Source of the DNA: Spirochaetales bacterium
Lineage (GTDB): Bacteria > Spirochaetota > Spirochaetia > Sphaerochaetales > Sphaerochaetaceae
NCBI GenBank assembly: GCA_028723145.1
Contig: JAQYFM010000280.1
Coordinates: forward strand, 1-32,225
Reading direction: 5' to 3'
Length of the DNA stretch: 32,225 nt
Both the position numbers and the translations under genes were made by a program. Every line of letters begins with the position of its first letter. Position 1 is the first letter of the stretch. Of this stretch, positions 25,554 to 32,225 are shown in pieces. The notes under the pieces are model-generated. The model was given only the letters and a program-made list of their open reading frames with translations. It did not search any database and was not told the DNA's origin.

Positions 25554-27650
25554 ATGGATATTAAAGCAAGAATGCAAGAGCTGACAAATGAGCTATTAAG
25601 ATATCAAGAAGCTTATTATGTCGAAGGTAAAAGTTTAGTTAGCGATCTTGAATATGATGGTTTATTTGATGAGCTATCAAAGCTTGAAAAAGAGCATCCT
25701 GAATATGCCTCTTCTTCAAGCCCAACTCAAAGAGTTGGATCAGATTTAACCTCTGATTTCCCTGAGGTTAAACATACAATCCCGGTCCTTTCTTTAGATA
25801 AAGCTTACTCAGTTGAAGAAGTATTATCATTTATGGGTAAGTGTGAAGAAAAGGGTAAGGAAAAGCTATCTTTTGTCGAAGAAGAAAAGATTGATGGTAT
25901 TTCAATGGTTCTATATTATGAGGATGGTATTTTAGTTAGAGGCGTTACTAGAGGAAATGGTTCTGTAGGCAACGATGTAACTGCAAATATTAAGACAATT
26001 AATCAAATACCATTAAGATTAAAAGAAAAAGTTAATTTAGTTGTTCGAGGCGAGGTTTATCTTGCTAAAGCAGATTTTCTAAAGTTTAAGGATCTTGATG
26101 GTGCTGCTAATCCAAGAAATTTAGCAGCTGGAAGTGTAAGAAGACAAAAGAGTAGTGAAACAGCGCAAATACCTCTTCAAATATTCATCTATGAAGGCTT
26201 TTGGGAGGATGAAAGTAAAACCCCTCAAGATCATATTTCTATTCTAGCTAAGTTAAAGGAATTAGGATTTAGAATTAATCCTCATCTTGCACTTTTTTCT
26301 TCATCCAAAGAGAAAAGTGAGAATATGCTTAAGACAGCAGGATTAGAAGGAAAAGCATATTCTTTTGATTCTTTAGGCTCCTATATAAAAGATGTAACAC
26401 AAAAACGCCAAGACCTTGAATATGAAATCGATGGAATGGTAACAAAAATAAATGAGCTTGATGTTAGAAAGGAATTAGGATACACCCAGCACCATCCAAG
26501 GTGGGCAATTGCATATAAATTTGAATCTCCTCAAGCTGAAACAATAATTAATGGTATCACAATGCAAGTAGGTAGAACTGGAAGAATTACACCTGTTGCA
26601 GAGCTTAATCCTGTTGCTTTGGGTGGTTCAACTGTAAAAAGAGCTACACTACATAACCAAGAATATATTGATGAATTAGAGATAGCTATAGGTGATAAAG
26701 TTTCCGTTGTTAAAAGAGGTGATGTAATTCCAGCCGTTGAAGAAGTACTTGAGAAAAATGAGGAAGGTAACACTACCTTCAAAATTCCTCATATTTGTCC
26801 ATGCTGTAATACTCCTTTAGAAGAAAAGGGTGCTCATCTATTTTGCCCAAACCCAGAGTGTCCTGACCAGGTTCTAGGTCGAATAGCGTTCTTTGCATCT
26901 CGTGAATGTATGGATATGGAATCTTTTGGACCTAAGTCTGTTGAAGTATTAATAAAGCATGGATTTATAAAAGATATCCCTGATTTATATACCTTTAACT
27001 ATGACAAAATATTAGATGAAAATATTAAAGGTTTAGGAGAAAAGACTGTTAACCAATTTAAGGTTGCTGTAAAAGAAAGTAAAAAGAAACCTTTTAGAGT
27101 TGTATTAACTTCTTTAGGGCTCCCTGAGGTTGGTAAGAAGGGTGCTGAAATATTAATTAAAGGTGGTTTTGACTCAATTGATAAGCTAATTCAAGCTAGT
27201 TTAAATAAGGATATTGAGGCATTCACTAAAATTCCACAAATTGGAGAACAGACAGCTACATTAATCATTAATGCATTAAATGACAAAGTTTTACTTGAGC
27301 GTATTGAAAAATTAAAGTCAGCTGGGCTACAATTCGAGGAAAATCATGAAGAGAATTCACTTGAACAGATTTTTGCTGGTCAAGTTTGGTGTGTAACAGG
27401 TTCTTTTGAACACTACAATCCAAGATCTTTAGCGCTTGCTGAGATAGAGAAAAGAGGTGGTAGAACTACTTCTTCTGTAACTAGCAAAACTACTCATCTG
27501 CTTCTTGGTAAAGGAGGGGGCAGCAAGAGAGCTACCGCTGAAAGTCTTGGAGTAAAATTAGTGGACGAAGGTGAGTTCTTAAAAATGATTGGCGAAGGCG
27601 AGGTGAAAACAGAAAGTGCACCAGAAGATGGTCAACTTTCACTCTTTTAG
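25554..27650 (+). CDS. ligA: NAD-dependent DNA ligase LigA
   Basis: 698 aa; LVSDLEYDGLFDEL, EEKIDGISMVLYYEDG (KxDG), zinc finger CPCCNTPLEEKGAHLFCPNPEC, C-terminal BRCT. Confidence 0.98.
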   Translation: MDIKARMQELTNELLRYQEAYYVEGKSLVSDLEYDGLFDELSKLEKEHPEYASSSSPTQRVGSDLTSDFPEVKHTIPVLSLDKAYSVEEVLSFMGKCEEKGKEKLSFVEEEKIDGISMVLYYEDGILVRGVTRGNGSVGNDVTANIKTINQIPLRLKEKVNLVVRGEVYLAKADFLKFKDLDGAANPRNLAAGSVRRQKSSETAQIPLQIFIYEGFWEDESKTPQDHISILAKLKELGFRINPHLALFSSSKEKSENMLKTAGLEGKAYSFDSLGSYIKDVTQKRQDLEYEIDGMVTKINELDVRKELGYTQHHPRWAIAYKFESPQAETIINGITMQVGRTGRITPVAELNPVALGGSTVKRATLHNQEYIDELEIAIGDKVSVVKRGDVIPAVEEVLEKNEEGNTTFKIPHICPCCNTPLEEKGAHLFCPNPECPDQVLGRIAFFASRECMDMESFGPKSVEVLIKHGFIKDIPDLYTFNYDKILDENIKGLGEKTVNQFKVAVKESKKKPFRVVLTSLGLPEVGKKGAEILIKGGFDSIDKLIQASLNKDIEAFTKIPQIGEQTATLIINALNDKVLLERIEKLKSAGLQFEENHEENSLEQIFAGQVWCVTGSFEHYNPRSLALAEIEKRGGRTTSSVTSKTTHLLLGKGGGSKRATAESLGVKLVDEGEFLKMIGEGEVKTESAPEDGQLSLF

Positions 27651-27667
27651 TAACCGGAGGTGTTTTG

Positions 27668-28966
27668 ATGAACGAATTAGCAAAACAATTAAATGACACA
27701 TTGTCATCATGCGTAGTTTCAGCATTTTTGTCTGAAAAGGGAAAAAAGCTATATTTCCCAAAGGGAATTGTAGCACAGTCACAGGAAGCTGGTGAAAAAG
27801 CAAAGCAATATAATGCGACTGTTGGCCTTGCTAAGAGCAATGGAATTCCAATGCACCTTTCGGATATTCAAAATTTCTTTAAAGAAAATACCTTAAAGCC
27901 AGCTGAAATTTTTAGTTATGCACCAGGTGGTGGTAATAAAGAGTTAAGAGCGATTTGGAAACAGGAGATGATTAAAAAGAATCCTTCTCTTACTGGAAAA
28001 CTTTTCTCAGATCCACTTGTTACTTCAGGATTAACTCATACTATTAGCATGGTTGCTACAATGTTCTTTGATGAAGGTGATGAACTCATCCTTCCAGATC
28101 TTTATTGGGATAACTATGAATTAATCTTTAAAGATTGTACTGGCTGTACAATAAAAGAGTTTAAATTCTTCAAAGATGGGGGATTAAACATTGAAGGACT
28201 AAAGAGTGCACTCCTTTCTTCAAAGGGGAATTGTGCTCGTGTTTTATTAAACTTCCCAAATAACCCAACAGGATATACACCTTCTGAAAAAGAGATGGAA
28301 AGTCTTGCAAATACATTTAAAGAGGTTGCAGAAACAGGAAAAAAGATTCTTGTAATTTCTGATGATGCATATTTTGGACTTTTCTTTGAGCCTGATACAG
28401 CTAAGGAATCATTATTTGCTAAATTAGTTGATTTACATGAAAATATTTTTGCAATTAAAGGTGATGCAGCTACTAAAGAAGAAATGGTTTGGGGCTTCAG
28501 AGTTGGCTTTATCACATATGGTGGTAAGAGCTTAAAGGCAGAACACTTAGATGCTCTTAGTAAGAAAACTCTTGGTGCAATTAGATCTTCTGTATCAAAC
28601 TGTGATATGCCAGGACAATCAATGCTCTTAAAAGCAATAAAAGAAGGTGCTAACTACGACTTAGATAAGCAAAAAACCTTTACTGTCATGTCTGAGCGTT
28701 ATAAAGTTATTAAAGAGGTATTGGAAAACTATAAGTCTTCAACATTACTGAGACCATATCCTTTTAACTCTGGATATTTTATGGCTTTCGATACCCTCGG
28801 TCATAGTGCAGAAGCACTTAGGGTGTACTTATTAGATAAATATCAAGTAGGTACAATTAATATTCAGGATAGGACATTAAGACTTGCATATTGTTCAGTT
28901 GAAAAGGAACAACTTGCTGACTTAGTATCCATCGTCTATAAGGCAGCAGAGGAGATATGGAACTAA
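27668..28966 (+). CDS. Pyridoxal-phosphate aminotransferase class I/II
   Basis: YAPGGGNKELRAIWKQEM, LLNFPNNPTGYTPSEKEME, ISDDAYFGLFFE, FAIKGDAATKEEMVWGFRVGF. GGAGG at 27656-27660 supports ATG 27668. Confidence 0.9.
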   Translation: MNELAKQLNDTLSSCVVSAFLSEKGKKLYFPKGIVAQSQEAGEKAKQYNATVGLAKSNGIPMHLSDIQNFFKENTLKPAEIFSYAPGGGNKELRAIWKQEMIKKNPSLTGKLFSDPLVTSGLTHTISMVATMFFDEGDELILPDLYWDNYELIFKDCTGCTIKEFKFFKDGGLNIEGLKSALLSSKGNCARVLLNFPNNPTGYTPSEKEMESLANTFKEVAETGKKILVISDDAYFGLFFEPDTAKESLFAKLVDLHENIFAIKGDAATKEEMVWGFRVGFITYGGKSLKAEHLDALSKKTLGAIRSSVSNCDMPGQSMLLKAIKEGANYDLDKQKTFTVMSERYKVIKEVLENYKSSTLLRPYPFNSGYFMAFDTLGHSAEALRVYLLDKYQVGTINIQDRTLRLAYCSVEKEQLADLVSIVYKAAEEIWN

Positions 28967-29316
28967 AAACAAAAATCTATTTACTAAATGATGATGGTGA
29001 TAAGTTCATGGGAATTGGAGTTCTATGGCTTTTAAATGAAGTTATGAAAACACAGTCCCTTCATAAAGCGGCAAAGAACTTAGATATCTCTTATACAAAG
29101 GCTTTTAATATGGTAAAGCACCTAGAAAGTGCCCTTGGTAAGGAAGTCCTTTCAAGAAAGAAAGGTGGTGCTAACCGTGAAGGAGCTACTATCACAGAAT
29201 TTGGTAAAGAGTTTTTAAGCCTCTATGACGAGTTTCAAAAACAAGCAAAAGAGTGCATAAATGGTCCATATCAAAACTTTAAAGAAAAATTAAGTCTTTT
29301 AATGGAGGAAAATTAA
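28957..29316 (+). CDS. ModE-type winged-helix DNA-binding protein lacking Mop domains
   Basis: 119 aa: DGDKFMGIGVLWLLNEVMKTQSLHKAAKNLDISYTKAFNMVKHLESALGKEVLSRKKGGANREGATITEFGKEFLSLY matches the ModE N-terminal HTH pattern only. Confidence 0.82.
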   Translation: MELKTKIYLLNDDGDKFMGIGVLWLLNEVMKTQSLHKAAKNLDISYTKAFNMVKHLESALGKEVLSRKKGGANREGATITEFGKEFLSLYDEFQKQAKECINGPYQNFKEKLSLLMEEN

Positions 29317-29318
29317 CC

Positions 29319-30644
29319 ATGGGAAACAGGATGTTTGACTTCGACATCGAGACATTGGGAGCAGCAAAAATTAGTTCTCCTATTAGAATGAGTAGAAACA
29401 ATGGTGATGGCATGGCTGATTACGTATCAGATGCTGATAGAGTTCTATACAGTGTTCAAACTCAGGAAATTGATGGCAAAAGACAGCCACTTCTAGAAGA
29501 TACTATGGAAGAAGCTGGTCCAAGAGAGAAGATTTACTTTAATCCTTCTCATGTACATGCTGCAATTTGTACCTGTGGTGGTATTTGTCCTGGACTTAAT
29601 AACGTAATTAGAGCTGTTGTTAGATGCTTTTGGTATCGCTATGGTGTTAGACGTATTTCTGGTATCCAATATGGTTATCTTGGATTATTAGAAAACTCTC
29701 CATGGCCATTAATTCCACTTGATCCAGATGTAGTTGATGACATCCAAGAAAAGGGTGGTACAATTCTTGGTTCTGCTCGTGGTGGTGGTAAACAGGTCGA
29801 AGAAATTGTTGATTCACTTGAAAGATTAAACATCAATATTCTTATTACTATCGGTGGTGATGGTACATTACGTGGTGCATATGATATTGGTGAAGAAATT
29901 AAGAGAAGAGGACTTAAGATTGCTGTAGTTGGTGTTCCTAAAACTATTGATAACGACTTAAGCTTTATCGACTCTTCTTTCGGTTTTGATACCGCTGTTG
30001 CATCTGCAGTTCCATCTGTAAGAGGTGCACACGTAGAAGCAAGGAACTCAATTAATGGTATTGGTCTTGTTAAAGTAATGGGAAGAGAATCTGGATACAT
30101 CGCAGCACATACATCTCTTGCTCAGAGTGATGTTAATTTCTGCTTAATTCCGGAATCCCCATTTGACCTTGATGGTCCTAATGGTTTACTTGAGCATGTA
30201 AAGAGAAGAATCTTAGAGCGTGGACATGCAGTAATTCTTGTCGCAGAAGGTGCTGGACAAGAGTTTGCTCCACCAACAGGTGAAACTGATGCATCAGGAA
30301 ATATTAAGTACCACGATATCGGTATTTTCCTTAAAGAAAAACTCAAAGAGTACTTTAAAGAAGAAGGTATTCCTACTTCTATTAAGTATATTGATCCTTC
30401 TTATATTATTCGTTCAGCTCCTGCAAATAGCTATGATTCAATTTACTGTGCACGTCTTGGTGCTCATGCTGTTCATGCTGCAATGGCAGGAAAAACACAG
30501 TGTTTAGTAAGTCGTGTAAACAATAAATTCGTTTACCTTCCAATTAAGCAAGCTGTTTCAAAGAGAAGTCATGTCGATATCGAAGGAACTCTTTGGAGAG
30601 ACGTACTTGAAAATACACGTCAGCCTTTCTCAATGAAGAACTAA
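29319..30644 (+). CDS. 6-phosphofructokinase
   Basis: 441 aa; CTCGGICPGLNNVIRAVV, ITIGGDGTLRGA, GVPKTIDNDLSFIDSSFGFDTAV, MGRESGYIA. Confidence 0.95.
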   Translation: MGNRMFDFDIETLGAAKISSPIRMSRNNGDGMADYVSDADRVLYSVQTQEIDGKRQPLLEDTMEEAGPREKIYFNPSHVHAAICTCGGICPGLNNVIRAVVRCFWYRYGVRRISGIQYGYLGLLENSPWPLIPLDPDVVDDIQEKGGTILGSARGGGKQVEEIVDSLERLNINILITIGGDGTLRGAYDIGEEIKRRGLKIAVVGVPKTIDNDLSFIDSSFGFDTAVASAVPSVRGAHVEARNSINGIGLVKVMGRESGYIAAHTSLAQSDVNFCLIPESPFDLDGPNGLLEHVKRRILERGHAVILVAEGAGQEFAPPTGETDASGNIKYHDIGIFLKEKLKEYFKEEGIPTSIKYIDPSYIIRSAPANSYDSIYCARLGAHAVHAAMAGKTQCLVSRVNNKFVYLPIKQAVSKRSHVDIEGTLWRDVLENTRQPFSMKN

Positions 30645-30664
30645 AATAAAATTGCTTAAAAAGT

Positions 30665-30700
30665 AGACCTTCTAATTATTGCTAGTTAGAAGGTCTTTTT
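30665..30700 (+). terminator. Rho-independent terminator downstream of pfk
   Basis: AGACCTTCTAA (30665-30675) and TTAGAAGGTCT (30686-30696) perfect 11-bp stem followed by TTTTT. Confidence 0.9.
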
Positions 30701-30818
30701 AAAACAAAGAGTTTAATGCTAGTTTTTCCTTTGAAATAGGTATTTTATAAATATTAAAAGTACAATAATATTTGAACTGGGTAAATTAAATATTCTAATT
30801 TTAAGCTTTGGGATTTGT

Positions 30819-31613
30819 ATGTCTAAAAATAGAGTTAGATATTATTCAGATGAAAAAAATGATGATTTTGCTCGATTAAATATTAAAACTAAGCCTCTTG
30901 GTGATAATTATAAATATGAGCATGATAATATCGTTTGGAACACATGTTCATGTGTGACCTATCGTTTTATCGCTCAGCCATTAATATTTGTTTTTATTAA
31001 AATAATTCATAAACAGAAGTTTAAAAATAGGAAAGTAATAAGAAAAGTTAAACATTCTGGAGCTTTTATTTATGCAAATCATACTAATTCTATTTTAGAT
31101 GCAGCTGTACCTAATTTAGTTAAACCATCAAAACGAAATTATATTATTGTTAATCCTAATGCAACGAGTATTCCTGGAATTAAAAATCTAGTTGAAATGC
31201 TAGGGGCAATTCCTATTGGTGAAACTCTATCTGAAAACAAAAAAATGGTTAAATGTATTAATCATCATATTAATGATGGTAAATTCGTTACTATTTATCC
31301 TGAAGCTCATATATGGCCTTACTACACTGGTATTCGTGACTACGAAGCTGTTTCTTTTGGCTACCCTTGTTATACAAATACACCTAGTTTTACGATCACA
31401 AATTGTTACCAAAAGAAATTAGTTGGAAAACGACCTAAGGTCGTTAGCTATGTTGATGGACCTTTTTACCCTGATACATCTCTTCCTTTACATGAAAGAA
31501 AAGAAAAACTGAGAAATGAATGTCATTTAGCTATGGAAAGAAGAGCCAAGGAGTGTTCAACATATTCCTATATTAAATATGAGAAAATAGAGAAAACCGA
31601 CTGTCTTAATTGA
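30819..31613 (+). CDS. PlsC-like 1-acylglycerol-3-phosphate acyltransferase family protein
   Basis: GAFIYANHTNSILDAAVP (variant HX4D: NHTNSILD), LGAIPIGE, FVTIYPEAHIWPY. Confidence 0.75.
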   Translation: MSKNRVRYYSDEKNDDFARLNIKTKPLGDNYKYEHDNIVWNTCSCVTYRFIAQPLIFVFIKIIHKQKFKNRKVIRKVKHSGAFIYANHTNSILDAAVPNLVKPSKRNYIIVNPNATSIPGIKNLVEMLGAIPIGETLSENKKMVKCINHHINDGKFVTIYPEAHIWPYYTGIRDYEAVSFGYPCYTNTPSFTITNCYQKKLVGKRPKVVSYVDGPFYPDTSLPLHERKEKLRNECHLAMERRAKECSTYSYIKYEKIEKTDCLN

Positions 31614-31656
31614 AATTACTTCTTCATATGCTAAAATTATAGGAAAAGGAGGAGTA

Positions 31657-32225
31657 ATGTTTACTTCAATTTCAAAGAAGGCCTCGGAAGTTCTATCTCC
31701 GATGCCAAATAAAATAATAGATAAGAAAGGTGAATTTACCTTCTCTCAAGATACAATTGTTTTTGTTGAACCTCAATTTTCTAGCGAGGCAGAGACCTTT
31801 ATCGATCTGCTTTTAGAAGACTTACCATATGAAGGTAAGGGTAGTGGAGAAAATGAGCTTTATATTAAGAAATCAAAAATAAAAGATAAGTTTAATTTGG
31901 AAGTATTACCAAATAAAATCACTGTAAGTGCAAATAATAATGAATTAATTTTCTCAGCTCTGGAGACCCTTCGTTCTTTATTTTTAACATATGGACATAC
32001 TATTCCATGTTGTAAAATTACAGACTGGCCTAAGACAGGATATAGAGGTTTTATGCTTGATTGCGCAAGACACTTTGTTAGTGCAAGAGAGATAAAAAAG
32101 CTTTTGAAGGCAGCTTCCTCAATACATTTAAATTATTTTCATTGGCACCTTACAGATGATCAAGGATGGCGCTTCCCTCTTTCTTTTGATGAAAAGGTTA
32201 ATAAAGAGTCATCTGTTAGAAAAGC
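31657..32225 (+). CDS. GH20 beta-N-acetylhexosaminidase, truncated at window edge
   Basis: Not in ORF track (no stop in window). ATG 31657 after AGGAGG: MFTSISKKASEVLSPMPNKII...DWPKTGYRGFMLDCARHFVSAREIKKLLKAASSIHLNYFHWHLTDDQGWRF..., typical GH20. Confidence 0.9.
   Translation, partial: MFTSISKKASEVLSPMPNKIIDKKGEFTFSQDTIVFVEPQFSSEAETFIDLLLEDLPYEGKGSGENELYIKKSKIKDKFNLEVLPNKITVSANNNELIFSALETLRSLFLTYGHTIPCCKITDWPKTGYRGFMLDCARHFVSAREIKKLLKAASSIHLNYFHWHLTDDQGWRFPLSFDEKVNKESSVRK

Noticed and set aside
1-32225. CRISPR arrays, transposases, integrases, phage genes, tRNA or rRNA genes
   Set aside because: None recognised in the ORF proteins or intergenic sequence; no regularly spaced repeats apart from the short operator boxes.

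Overview
AT-rich bacterial chromosomal window. The gene content looks spirochaete-like (gut-type, carbohydrate-using), but this is inferred from content only. Housekeeping genes present: slyX, acyl-ACP thioesterase, rsmD, recG, yggT, dnaE, ligA, an aminotransferase, a ModE-type HTH gene, pfk and a plsC-like gene. Between dnaE and ligA lies a carbohydrate-use island: ABC sugar-binding protein and two permeases, GH105-like hydrolase, GH38 alpha-mannosidase, MFS transporter, an AraC regulator fused to a sugar-phosphate isomerase-like TIM barrel, and an 838-aa protein of unclear family. A three-gene operon related to xanthine dehydrogenase follows. Two partial genes at the edges are absent from the ORF track: a WYL-type regulator (left, minus strand) and a GH20 hexosaminidase (right, plus strand). 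Main points for follow-up: (1) a repeated operator in the sugar island, with an exact 14-mer exactly 67 bp from an identical TATACT at two promoters and a second box at a 31-bp pitch; (2) the AraC-TIM fusion, which carries an internal GGAGG-ATG at the domain junction; (3) an XDH-like complex that keeps its Fe-S cysteines but appears to have lost the molybdenum-cofactor motifs; (4) several promoters that abut start codons with no Shine-Dalgarno, suggesting leaderless mRNAs. All family calls come from reading the protein sequences; no database search was run.
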